Assembly (NCBI RefSeq): GCF_041521385.1
Contig: NZ_CP168006.1
Span: forward strand, 1,738,979 to 1,802,978
Direction: 5' to 3'
Origin: Alcaligenes faecalis
GTDB lineage: Bacteria > Pseudomonadota > Gammaproteobacteria > Burkholderiales > Burkholderiaceae_B
Length of the DNA stretch: 64,000 bases
Under the pieces are notes generated by a model. It saw only the letters and a list, made by a program, of their open reading frames with translations, had not been told where the DNA came from and did no database searches. Both the position numbers and the translations under genes were made by a program. Within the stretch, counting starts at the first letter, position 1. Every line of letters begins with the position of its first letter. This document shows positions 29,462 to 38,252 of the stretch, one piece after another.

Positions 29462-30471
29462 CGGTACATATCCTCAAACCCGGCATGATGAGCAGCCTGC
29501 AAGACCGAGGCCGTTATGGACACCAACACCTGGGAGTCTCGCCCAGCGGTGCCATGGATGAACGCGCCCACCGACTGGCCCATTTTCTGGCAGGTAATAC
29601 CGCCGAGCAGGATCTGGCCAGCCTGGAAATTACCGTCCAGGGCCCAAGCCTGCGTTTTGACGCACCTGCCCTGTTTGCCCTGACCGGCGCGGATATGAAT
29701 GCCAGCCTGGACGGCCAGCCCGTGGCAGTCCTGCGCCCTACCCTGGCACGTGCCGGGCAGACCCTGACAATGCAGTCCGCCAAACCCGGCCAAGGAGCAC
29801 GTAGCTACCTGTCTGTTTACGGCGGTTTTCAGGTTGAGTCCTTGCTGGGTAGTCAAAGCACTCATATGCGCGTTGGCCTGGGTGGTTTTAAAGGCCGCGC
29901 CTTGAAAAAAGGTGACCAGATTCAACTGGCCCAAGCCCTGCCCAATCAGGAGGATGCGCTGAACAAGCTGCAAGCCCTGCTGGATGAGCTACGGATTTAT
30001 ATGCCGGCAGCCCTGGCCCTGGCGCCACGGGACCGCCTGCGCATCATGCTGGATCAAGCCGACTTGTTTACTGACGAATCACTAGAACTGTTCCAAAGCC
30101 AAAGCTACCGCATCAGCCCAGCGTCGGAACGCATGGGCTATCGCCTGGAAGGTCAACCCTTGCAGCGCAAGACGCCAAAAGAACTGCTGTCCGCGCCCAC
30201 CTGCTTTGGAACGATTCAAGTTCCGAACGACGGCCAACCCATTGTTCTCATGGCAGATCGACAAACCACCGGGGGTTATCCGCGTATCGGACAAGTCGCC
30301 AGCGTGGATCTGGCTCAAGTGGCACAACGCCTGCCAGGTCAGAGTCTGGGCTTTGAAGTGGTGACGGTAGAACAGGCCCATGCGCTGTCTGCCCGTCAGG
30401 AACAGGCTTTTACGCGTCTGAATGACGGCCTGGAGCCTTTGCGACAGGCTTTGAAACAGTGTGTGGCGTAG
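29458..30471 (+). CDS. pxpC: 5-oxoprolinase subunit PxpC (KipA-like)
   Basis: Partner of PxpB; the 337-aa protein matches the allophanate-hydrolase subunit 2 or biotin-dependent carboxyltransferase family: GMMSSLQDRGRYGHQHLGVS (residues ~9-28), GAMDERAHRLAHFLAGN, SYLSVYGGFQVESLLGSQST, SERMGYRLEGQPL, and ADRQTTGGYPRIGQV near residue 267. It overlaps pxpB by four bases (ATGA). The third subunit, PxpA (LamB/YcsF family), is usually next to these genes but is not present here and must lie elsewhere if the enzyme is complete. Confidence 0.92.
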   Translation: MTVHILKPGMMSSLQDRGRYGHQHLGVSPSGAMDERAHRLAHFLAGNTAEQDLASLEITVQGPSLRFDAPALFALTGADMNASLDGQPVAVLRPTLARAGQTLTMQSAKPGQGARSYLSVYGGFQVESLLGSQSTHMRVGLGGFKGRALKKGDQIQLAQALPNQEDALNKLQALLDELRIYMPAALALAPRDRLRIMLDQADLFTDESLELFQSQSYRISPASERMGYRLEGQPLQRKTPKELLSAPTCFGTIQVPNDGQPIVLMADRQTTGGYPRIGQVASVDLAQVAQRLPGQSLGFEVVTVEQAHALSARQEQAFTRLNDGLEPLRQALKQCVA

Positions 30472-30666
30472 AAGTCTATTAAGACAGCACCAGTACAGGC
30501 AGAACGGCTGACGCTGTCTCGCATTCGTATGCCCTAACTGGCCCATCCGATCGCAAGAAGATAAGACAGCTTGCCCCCCCCTGACAAGCCCAGGAGCAAA
30601 CACCCACTACTCTTTGCTCCCAAGTTCAATACGGCTCCAACGACAGCCACCACATTCACGCACCTA

Positions 30667-30705
30667 TAAAAAACACCTCGCTTGGGAAGGCGAGGTGTTT
30701 TCATT
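30667..30705. terminator. Bidirectional intrinsic terminator between pxpC and ilvA
   Basis: AAAACACCTCGC (30670-30681) is a perfect inverted match of GCGAGGTGTTTT (30690-30701), loop 8 nt. A-rich sequence precedes it (30667-30673) and T-rich sequence follows, so it works in both directions for the convergent genes. Confidence 0.9.
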
Positions 30706-30748
30706 TTGTCTGGTGCAAGACAGCGACTGCCTTGCGCCCTGCACAGAC

Positions 30749-32257
30749 TTACAGGAACAGCTTGTACGCCGGGTTATCTGTTTCGTCCCAATGCGGATAG
30801 CCCAGATTACCCAGGAAAGCCTTGAACTCTTTTTTGTCCGACGGTGGCACCTGGATACCGATCAGGATACGGCCATAGTCATCGCCCTGATTACGGTAGT
30901 GGAACAAGCTGATATTCCAGTCCTGGTTCATGCTGGACAAAAATTTACGCAAGGCACCAGGGCGCTCTGGAAACTCGAAACGCAACAGAACTTCGTTCGT
31001 AGCCTGACTGGACACGCCCCCCACCATATGACGCACATGGGTTTTGGCCAGCTCGTTGCCAGTCAGATTCAGGGTGCCAAACCCTTTCTTGACGAAACGC
31101 TCTTCCAGCTTTTCGATCTCCGCTTCGGAGGAAATCGACATACCCACAAAGACATGTGCCTTTTCAAGGTTGGACATGCGGTAGTTGAACTCCGTCACCG
31201 AGCGAGTACCCAGGGCATCGCACAGGCGGCGGAAGCTGCCTTTGGCCTCGGGGATCGTCAAGGCAAACAAAGCTTCACGAGCCTGCCCCACATCCGCACG
31301 GTCTGCCACCATGCGCATACGGTCAAAGTTCATGTTCGCACCGGACGTCACCGCAATCAGAGTCTTGTTCTTGAGCTTGTTTTGAGCAGCGTAGCGCTTG
31401 GCACCGGCCAAAGCCAGGGCACCAGCCGGTTCCAGCACGCTACGCGAGTCCTGGAACACATCTTTGATAGCCGCACAAATCGCATCCGTATCCACGATGA
31501 CAAAGTCATCCACGTACTGACGCACCAGACGAAAGGTTTCCGACCCCACTTGCTTGACCGCCGTGCCATCGGAGAACAAACCCACGTCCGACAAATTTAC
31601 GCGTCGGCCCGCCTTGATACTACGCACCATGGCACAGGAGTCTTCGGTCTGCACGCCAATCACTTTGATTTCGGGGCGCAAGGCCTTGATATATGTTGCG
31701 ACACCCGCTGCCAACCCACCCCCGCCAATCGCTACAAATACCGCTTCAATCGGACCGGGATGCTGTTGCAAGATTTCCATGGCCACTGTGCCCTGCCCGG
31801 CGATCACATCAGGATCGTCAAAGGGATGAACAAAGGTCAGACCTTCGCTCTTTTGCAGTTCCACAGCATGCTGGTAGGAGTCCGAATAGCTCTCGCCCGC
31901 CAGGACCACTTCACCGCCCAGATTGCGCACGCCATCAATCTTCACTTGCGGGGTGGTAGTTGGCATCACGATAACGGCACGGCAGCCCAGCTTGCGCGCG
32001 GCCATGGCCACGCCCTGAGCGTGGTTGCCCGCCGAAGCCGCCAGTACACCCCGTTTTAATTCTGCGGCCGACAAATTGGCCATTTTGTTATAGGCACCGC
32101 GCAGCTTGAAGCTAAAAACAGGCTGATAATCTTCGCGCTTGAGCAGCACCGTGTTACTAATTCGTGCCGATACCTGGGGAGCGGGTTCAAGTGGTGTTTC
32201 GATGGCGACATCGTACACTTTCGAGGTCAGAATTCGCTTTAGGTAATCGTTCGACAT
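30749..32257 (-). CDS. ilvA: Threonine ammonia-lyase, biosynthetic (IlvA)
   Basis: PLP enzyme turning threonine into 2-oxobutanoate, the first committed step of isoleucine synthesis, feedback-inhibited by isoleucine. The 502-aa protein has the catalytic domain with the PLP lysine in FSFKLRGAYNKM (near residue 53), SAGNHAQGVA (near 79), the phosphate-binding GGGGLAAGVA (near 178), and two C-terminal ACT-like regulatory domains (residues ~320-500), the long allosteric form. Convergent with pxpC through a shared terminator and divergent from the YqaA gene. Confidence 0.96.
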   Translation of the reverse strand: MSNDYLKRILTSKVYDVAIETPLEPAPQVSARISNTVLLKREDYQPVFSFKLRGAYNKMANLSAAELKRGVLAASAGNHAQGVAMAARKLGCRAVIVMPTTTPQVKIDGVRNLGGEVVLAGESYSDSYQHAVELQKSEGLTFVHPFDDPDVIAGQGTVAMEILQQHPGPIEAVFVAIGGGGLAAGVATYIKALRPEIKVIGVQTEDSCAMVRSIKAGRRVNLSDVGLFSDGTAVKQVGSETFRLVRQYVDDFVIVDTDAICAAIKDVFQDSRSVLEPAGALALAGAKRYAAQNKLKNKTLIAVTSGANMNFDRMRMVADRADVGQAREALFALTIPEAKGSFRRLCDALGTRSVTEFNYRMSNLEKAHVFVGMSISSEAEIEKLEERFVKKGFGTLNLTGNELAKTHVRHMVGGVSSQATNEVLLRFEFPERPGALRKFLSSMNQDWNISLFHYRNQGDDYGRILIGIQVPPSDKKEFKAFLGNLGYPHWDETDNPAYKLFL

Positions 32258-32408
32258 TTCTCAGGCTTCAATTAACAGCCGGTTTGCCACCAAGGCCAGT
32301 CGCAGGCCCCTGCCTGAGACTGCTCACCGGGAAAGAAAAACAGAATACCATAGGCGGATGCCCTAACTGGCGTCCATTGCTCTCTTCAAACACCCATCCA
32401 CATTACTT

Positions 32409-32951
32409 ATGCAAGCCTGGATCTCTGATCTTATTTCGTGGCTCTTGACCACCCTGTCGCTGCCCGAAATCGGTTTAAGTGCCATTTTCATCGTCAGTCT
32501 GGTCTCGGCCACTCTCCTTCCTCTTGGTTCGGAACCTGCGGTATTCGCGTATATCAACCTGGCCCCGGATATGTTTTGGCCAGCGGTACTGGTCGCCACG
32601 GTGGGCAATACAACAGGTGGGGCAATCAGCTATGCCACTGGCCTGGCTGCCGAGAAAGCCTACGAAGCCTGGCGCGAAAAGCACCCACAGCATCCAGAAG
32701 CGGGGACGACACCCCAAAACAAGGCCGCCGGTCGCTGGCATGAGCTGGGGCAACGCTGGCTGACCCGCATGGGCCCACCCGCCCTGCTCTTGTCCTGGTT
32801 GCCAGTAGTGGGCGACCCCCTGTGCGCCGTAGCGGGTTGGCTGCGCCTGCCGTTTTGGCCCAGCCTGTTTTACATGGCAGTAGGCAAACTGGCGCGCTAC
32901 ATCACCATGACCGCCGGTCTGCTATGGATTTTCCCCAAATTGGGTTGGTAA
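32409..32951 (+). CDS. YqaA family inner-membrane protein
   Basis: A 180-aa small member of the SNARE-associated/DedA-like superfamily with about four hydrophobic segments. Recognisable are SLVSATLLPLGSEPAVFAYI (near residue 31), VGNTTGGAISYATGL (near 65), and WLPVVGDPLCAVAGWLR (near 130), the conserved YqaA core. The charged middle insertion (residues ~80-115) is lineage-specific. DedA-type proteins are linked to lipid flipping and membrane stress; YqaA itself is uncharacterised. It stands alone between ilvA, divergent, and the DUF3683 gene. Confidence 0.88.
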   Translation: MQAWISDLISWLLTTLSLPEIGLSAIFIVSLVSATLLPLGSEPAVFAYINLAPDMFWPAVLVATVGNTTGGAISYATGLAAEKAYEAWREKHPQHPEAGTTPQNKAAGRWHELGQRWLTRMGPPALLLSWLPVVGDPLCAVAGWLRLPFWPSLFYMAVGKLARYITMTAGLLWIFPKLGW

Positions 32952-33097
32952 TTTGCTGCAAACTGGCTGCAAACGACCGCTTATCCCTGATTTGCCCATG
33001 TAGTAAGGGGGCAGCGTGGCTACGATTCGTATACACTTGTCTTTTGCCTATCTGCTCCTCGCTGAGCCGCCCTTGACGGGCCTTGCCAACTATCGCC

Positions 33098-36000
33098 ATG
33101 AACGCCCCCATTGCAAGCAAGCACCTGGCTGCCCAGGCACGCAACACCGACACGCCGCGCCTGCGTGAGATCCCCTACAACTACACCTCCTACTCGGACC
33201 GGGAAATTATCCTGCGACTGCTCGGTGAGGAAGCTTGGGAAAAGCTGTCCGAGCTACGCTCCGAACGCCGCACCGGCCGCTCCGCACGCATGCTGTTTGA
33301 AGTGCTGGGTGACATCTGGGTCGTCAAACGCAACCCTTATTTGCAGGACGACCTGCTGGACAACCCCAAACGTCAGCATCAACTGATCGAAGCCTTGAAC
33401 CATCGTTTGAACGAAATCGACCAGCGCCGCGACAGCGCCGTGCCCGATCGCGATGCCAAGGTTTTGCGTCTGCTGCACGCTGCCCGTGGCGCTGTGGCCG
33501 CATTCGAACAAGAATTTACCGATACCCGCGAACTACGCCAGAAAATCGTACGCTCCCTGTCGCGCCTGACCGCCAAGGACAACATCAAGTTTGATGGCCT
33601 GTCACGCGTCTCGCATGTCACCGATGCCACCGACTGGCGTGTGGAATATCCCTTTGTCGTGCTCACCCCTGACCACGAAAACGAGATGGCCGCGCTGGTC
33701 CGTGCCTGTATCGAATTGAAGCTGACCATCATCCCACGTGGGGGTGGTACGGGTTACACCGGCGGCGCGATTCCGCTTAGCTGGCGCTCGGTGGTGATCA
33801 ACACTGAAAAGCTCGATGCCATTGGCAAGCCTGAACAAACCACACTGCCCGGCATGGACGAGCCCGTCACCACCATCCTGACCGGCGCTGGCGTGGTAAC
33901 ACGCCGTGTGGCCGATGCCGCCGACGCTGCCGGTGCCGTGTTTGCAGTAGACCCCACCTCGGCGGACGCCTCCTGTGTGGGCGGCAATATCGCCATGAAC
34001 GCCGGCGGTAAGAAAGCCGTGCTGTGGGGCACCGCGCTGGATAACCTCGCCTGGTGGCGCATGGTCGATGCCCAGGGAAACTGGCTGGAAGTCACCCGTC
34101 TTGAACACAATATGGGCAAGATCCACGACGTGGAAATGGCTCACTTTGAAGTCAAATGGTTTGATGGCCGTTACGCTCCCGGTGCCCAACTGCTGCGCAG
34201 CGAAACCCTGCATATTGAGGGCCGACGCTTTCGCAAGGAAGGTCTGGGTAAGGACGTTACCGACAAATTCCTGGCTGGCCTGCCCGGCATTCAGAAAGAA
34301 GGCTGTGATGGTCTGATCACGCAGGCCCGCTGGGTCTTGCACCGCATGCCTGCGCATACACGCACTGTCTGTATGGAGTTTTTCGGCCAGGCCAAACAGG
34401 CCGTGCCCTCCATTGTGGAAGTCATTGACTACCTGAACGGTGAAGGCAAGCGTATCGGCGCAATTCTGGCTGGTCTGGAGCACTTGGACGAACGCTATCT
34501 GCGCGCCGTGGGCTATGCCACCAAGAGCAAGCGCGACGGCCTGCCCAAGATGGTCCTGATTGGCGACATCGTGGGCGACGATCCCGATGCCGTGGCAACG
34601 GCTGCTTCGGAAGTCGTACGGCTGGCCAATGGCCGCTCCGGCGAAGGGTTTGTAGCCGTCAGCGCCGAAGCCCGCAAGAAGTTCTGGGCCGACCGTGCCC
34701 GTACCGCTGCCATTGCCCGTCATACCAACGCCTTCAAGATCAACGAAGACGTGGTGATCCCCCTGCGCCGCATGGGTGAATACACCGAAGAAATCGAACG
34801 CATCAATATCGAGCTATCCACGGACAACAAGCTGCGCTTGACGCGTGAACTAGAAGACTTCCTGCAAGGCGATCTTCCCGTGGGCAAGATCGAAGACCAC
34901 AGCGACGCCGAGCACACTCGCGAAGAGATCCTGGACGAGCGCCGTCATGACGCCCTGCAAATCGTACGTGATGTACGCCAGCGTTGGCAGTGGCTGCAGG
35001 ACAATCTGGACAAGCCTCTGAAAGACTCGCAGGCTGATCTGGCCGAGATTGGCGTGCCGCTGGACAACGCCGCTATTGACGCCCGTCTGCAAGAAGACCC
35101 GAACACCTCGATTTTCCAGCTATTGCAGGATCACACGATTCGCACCTCCTGGAAGAGCGAGATTCGTGAAAACCTGGAACACATTTTCCCAGGTGCCGAC
35201 TGCGCGGCCGTACTGACTGAACTGCAAGCCATTCATGACCGCGTGCTGAAAAGCCGTGTGTTCGTGGCACTGCACATGCACGCCGGTGACGGGAATGTAC
35301 ACACCAATATCCCCGTGAACTCGGACGACTACGGCATGCTGCAGCAGGCCAACGTCACCGTGGCCCGCATCATGCAAATTGCACGCGGTCTGGACGGCGT
35401 GATTTCCGGTGAACACGGCATTGGTTTGACCAAATACGAGTTCCTGACACAAGAAGAGCTGGACCCCTTCCAGAACTACAAGCGCGAAGTAGACCCGAAC
35501 AACCACTTCAATGCCGGCAAACTGATGCCCGGTGCGGATTTAAGCGGCGCCTGGACTCCCAGCTTCAACCTGCTGGGCCACGAATCGCTGATCATGCAGC
35601 GCAGCGAAATCGGCTCCATTTCCCACGCCATCAAGGACTGCTTGCGTTGCGGCAAGTGCAAACCGGTCTGTGCCACCCACGTGCCACGCGCCAACCTGCT
35701 GTACTCGCCCCGCAACAAGATTCTGGCCACCTCCCTGCTGATCGAAGCCTTTCTGTACGAAGAGCAAACACGTCGCGGGATCAGCCTGAAACATTGGGAA
35801 GAATTTGAAGACGTAGGCGACCACTGCACCCTGTGCCACAAGTGCTACAACCCCTGTCCGGTGGATATCGACTTTGGCGATGTGTCCATGGAAATGCGTT
35901 CCTTGTTAAAGCGCATGGGCAAGAAGTCCTTTAATCCAGGCTCGGCAGCGGCCATGTTCTTCCTGAACGCCAAGGATCCACGCGTCATCAAGGCCACTCG

Positions 36001-37039
36001 AACCGCCATGATCGAAGTGGGTTATAAAGCCCAGCGTGCCGCCCACAATCTGCTGGCGGCTCCCGCCCGCAAACAGGTCAGCGCCCCGCCTGCCACCATT
36101 GGCAAGGCACCGATCCGCGAACAGGTCATCCACTTCATCAACCGCAAGATGCCGGGCGGCCTGCCCAAGCAGACGGCCCGTAAATTGCTGGATATCGAGA
36201 ACTCGGATTACGTACCTATCATCCGTAACCCTGAAGCCACCTCGGTGGACTCAGAGGCCGTGTTCTACTTCCCCGGCTGTGGTTCGGAGCGTTTGTTCTC
36301 GCAAGTAGGTCTGGCAACCCAGGCCATGCTCTGGCATGTCGGTGTACAAACGGTTCTGCCTCCTGGCTACCTGTGCTGTGGCTACCCGCAGCGCGGTAGC
36401 GGTCAAAGCGACAAGGCCGAGAAGATCATCACCGACAACCGTGTGCTGTTCCACCGCATGGCCACCACCTTGAACTACCTGGACATCAAAACCGTGGTGG
36501 TCAGCTGTGGTACCTGTTACGACCAACTGGCAGGCTATGAATTCGACAAGATCTTCCCCGGTTGTCGCCTGATCGACATCCACGAATACCTGCTGGAAAA
36601 AGGCTTGAAGCTGGAAGATGTGCAAGGCGTGCGCTACATGTACCACGACCCTTGCCACAGCCCCATGAAGCTTCAAGAGCCCATGAAAACGGTCAAATCC
36701 CTGGTGGGCGACAGCACTATCAAGGCAGACCGTTGCTGTGGCGAGTCGGGCACACTGGCCGTATCGCGTCCAGACATCTCCACGCAAATCCGTTTCCGCA
36801 AGCACGAAGAACTGCAGAAGAACCAGGACGCTGTCCGTGCTGATGGCTTCCAGGGCGAAGTCAAAGTACTGACTTCCTGTCCGTCCTGCCTGCAAGGTTT
36901 GTCCCGTTACGAGGACGAAACCAAGATGGATGCGGACTACATTGTGGTGGAAATGGCCAAGCACATGCTGGGCGAGAACTGGATGGCGGACTATGTACGC
37001 CGCGCCAACGACGGTGGTATTGAGCGCGTTCTGGTGTAA
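33098..37039 (+). CDS. DUF3683 FAD-linked oxidase/iron-sulfur fusion protein
   Basis: A very large fused oxidoreductase of 1313 aa. Domains in order: N-terminal DUF3683 (residues ~20-150), FAD-binding type 4 domain ([19 protein letters not shown], near 212), FAD-oxidase C-terminal domain ending with [12 protein letters not shown] and [13 protein letters not shown] (residues ~725-785), a dicluster ferredoxin segment with [11 protein letters not shown] (near 846) and [14 protein letters not shown] (near 908), and two CCG (HdrB-like) domains ([34 protein letters not shown]). This layout joins the equivalents of GlcD and GlcF, so a 2-hydroxyacid (D-lactate or glycolate type) dehydrogenase passing electrons to the quinone pool is likely; the substrate is not known. 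The ATG is preferred to an upstream TTG. Confidence 0.88.
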   Translation: MNAPIASKHLAAQARNTDTPRLREIPYNYTSYSDREIILRLLGEEAWEKLSELRSERRTGRSARMLFEVLGDIWVVKRNPYLQDDLLDNPKRQHQLIEALNHRLNEIDQRRDSAVPDRDAKVLRLLHAARGAVAAFEQEFTDTRELRQKIVRSLSRLTAKDNIKFDGLSRVSHVTDATDWRVEYPFVVLTPDHENEMAALVRACIELKLTIIPRGGGTGYTGGAIPLSWRSVVINTEKLDAIGKPEQTTLPGMDEPVTTILTGAGVVTRRVADAADAAGAVFAVDPTSADASCVGGNIAMNAGGKKAVLWGTALDNLAWWRMVDAQGNWLEVTRLEHNMGKIHDVEMAHFEVKWFDGRYAPGAQLLRSETLHIEGRRFRKEGLGKDVTDKFLAGLPGIQKEGCDGLITQARWVLHRMPAHTRTVCMEFFGQAKQAVPSIVEVIDYLNGEGKRIGAILAGLEHLDERYLRAVGYATKSKRDGLPKMVLIGDIVGDDPDAVATAASEVVRLANGRSGEGFVAVSAEARKKFWADRARTAAIARHTNAFKINEDVVIPLRRMGEYTEEIERINIELSTDNKLRLTRELEDFLQGDLPVGKIEDHSDAEHTREEILDERRHDALQIVRDVRQRWQWLQDNLDKPLKDSQADLAEIGVPLDNAAIDARLQEDPNTSIFQLLQDHTIRTSWKSEIRENLEHIFPGADCAAVLTELQAIHDRVLKSRVFVALHMHAGDGNVHTNIPVNSDDYGMLQQANVTVARIMQIARGLDGVISGEHGIGLTKYEFLTQEELDPFQNYKREVDPNNHFNAGKLMPGADLSGAWTPSFNLLGHESLIMQRSEIGSISHAIKDCLRCGKCKPVCATHVPRANLLYSPRNKILATSLLIEAFLYEEQTRRGISLKHWEEFEDVGDHCTLCHKCYNPCPVDIDFGDVSMEMRSLLKRMGKKSFNPGSAAAMFFLNAKDPRVIKATRTAMIEVGYKAQRAAHNLLAAPARKQVSAPPATIGKAPIREQVIHFINRKMPGGLPKQTARKLLDIENSDYVPIIRNPEATSVDSEAVFYFPGCGSERLFSQVGLATQAMLWHVGVQTVLPPGYLCCGYPQRGSGQSDKAEKIITDNRVLFHRMATTLNYLDIKTVVVSCGTCYDQLAGYEFDKIFPGCRLIDIHEYLLEKGLKLEDVQGVRYMYHDPCHSPMKLQEPMKTVKSLVGDSTIKADRCCGESGTLAVSRPDISTQIRFRKHEELQKNQDAVRADGFQGEVKVLTSCPSCLQGLSRYEDETKMDADYIVVEMAKHMLGENWMADYVRRANDGGIERVLV

Positions 37040-37116
37040 ACCACACGCTTGCATTCCCCTGAACAGGCCGGCTTTATGTCGGCCTGTTTGATAAGTGGTG
37101 TGTGAGTATTTTTTAT

Positions 37117-37326
37117 CGCTGGGCCGATTTCAAGGTAAAAGCGCCCCTCGGGGTGCAGCAAGCCGAAGGCGCAGCATCGGGCTTTTCCCTCGCTGGGCCT
37201 ATTCTCAAAGGTACTCTTGGGATGGCAGCAAAGCGAAGATGCCATGTTGAGCACTTTTCTGCGGGGCACGTCAAACGACGCCCCCTCGGGGTGCATGTCG
37301 TCCAAACGCAGTATGAAAGCTTTTTC
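37117..37326. repeat. Three imperfect ~70-bp direct repeats with palindromic cores
   Basis: The gap between the DUF3683 and HugZ-like genes holds three similar units, starting at 37117 and 37191 with CGCTGGGCC and at about 37259 with a diverged form. Units 1 and 3 share an identical CCCCTCGGGGTGCA (37144-37157 and 37282-37295); unit 2 has TCTTGGGATGGCA instead. Units end in a GC-TTTTC or GC-TTTTTC motif. The palindromic core in each could fold as a hairpin. It resembles a small cluster of intergenic REP-like elements. An open frame on the plus strand spans it with loosely repeated peptides; I do not call it a gene. Confidence 0.7.
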
Positions 37327-37340
37327 AGAATAGGTGTTTT

Positions 37341-37835
37341 ATGTCTATTGATGATCCATTGCTAATCAGCCTGCAAACCCTGCTCCGCAGCGAACGCACT
37401 GCGTCTTTGGGTACACTCAGCAATCAGGGATTGCCGGTAGTTTCCCGTGTCCCCTTTGCGATCTGCCCCGAGCAAGCCAGCATCATCATCCACATCAGCG
37501 AAATGGCGGCTCATACCCGTTATTTGCTGCAACGCCCCGATGCCAGCCTGATGATCAGCCAAAGCGAGCATGGCCAGGATGCCGTCCATGACCTGCCCCG
37601 CGTCACCTTTCAAATGCAGGCTCGCCAACTGGAGCGCGAGCAGCCCGACTGGGAACAGGCCAAGCAAGCCTATACGGCCCGCTTTCCCGATATGGAATTT
37701 CTAAGCAGCTTTACCGACTTCCATTTCTTTGCACTGGATCTGGTCAGGGTGCGCCATATCGCGGGGTTTGCAGCGGCACGGACCTTGAAACCTGAGCTGG
37801 TACGCGCTTTGCTGGCGGAGCCTGTGGACAATTAA
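37341..37835 (+). CDS. HugZ/pyridoxamine 5'-phosphate oxidase-like protein
   Basis: A 164-aa split-barrel flavin-binding fold protein. LLRSERTASLGTLSNQGLPV (residues ~14-33) and VSRVPFAICPEQASIIIHIS (strand pair), then AAHTRYLLQRPDASLMISQ, match the heme-utilisation HugZ/pyridoxamine oxidase group; FHFFALDLVRVRHIAGFAAAR (near residue 132) is the C-terminal HugZ-like part. Related proteins bind or degrade heme. The usual extra C-terminal DUF2470 domain is absent. It stands alone after the repeat cluster; no heme uptake genes adjoin it. Confidence 0.82.
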   Translation: MSIDDPLLISLQTLLRSERTASLGTLSNQGLPVVSRVPFAICPEQASIIIHISEMAAHTRYLLQRPDASLMISQSEHGQDAVHDLPRVTFQMQARQLEREQPDWEQAKQAYTARFPDMEFLSSFTDFHFFALDLVRVRHIAGFAAARTLKPELVRALLAEPVDN

Positions 37836-38252
37836 AGCCCCAGAGCCTGCTATCGCCACAAACCTGGGAAGCGCTGGGTCTGCACTCCAGCCATCACTAC
37901 ATCAAAGCACCTTAAAACAGCGAAGAACTGGGGGGCTGAGCCCCTTGCTGGCTCCGACCCGCATCCCAAATGTTGCGAGCCTTGCAACAAAGTCGTCACT
38001 AACTGATTTCCATATAAGGGAATTAGATTGCCCATTAAACGCCTTTCTCACCAGAGAAATCGCCATTTCCCCTTCCTGCCCTATCGATGCAATCGTCCAT
38101 TTTCGCCTGCTTCAAACGCCAGGCATGACAAAACGTAAATTGGGTCGCTATAAGATTCAACGGCGATGGCGTTAAATGATTCGCAAGTCACTCGACGACG
38201 CAAGCTCACAACGAGTTGCCGCTACACATAGAAAAACCCAAGAGAGGAAGAG
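37836..38252. other. Intergenic region before the subtilase autotransporter
   Basis: A 417-bp spacer. It holds a GGGGC-TGA-GCCCC hairpin at 37932-37944 with only TT following, and further on TATAAG at about 38149-38154, a possible -10 for the autotransporter. AGAGAGGAAGAG lies directly before its ATG. No further feature is recognisable. Confidence 0.5.

Noticed and set aside
30614..32059. 481-aa plus-strand open frame opposite ilvA
   Set aside because: Antisense to a normal IlvA and also running through the bidirectional terminator at 30667-30705; no family resemblance.
37102..37365. 87-aa plus-strand open frame across the repeat cluster
   Set aside because: It merely translates the three DNA repeats, has no ribosome-binding site and overlaps the start of the HugZ-like gene in another frame.
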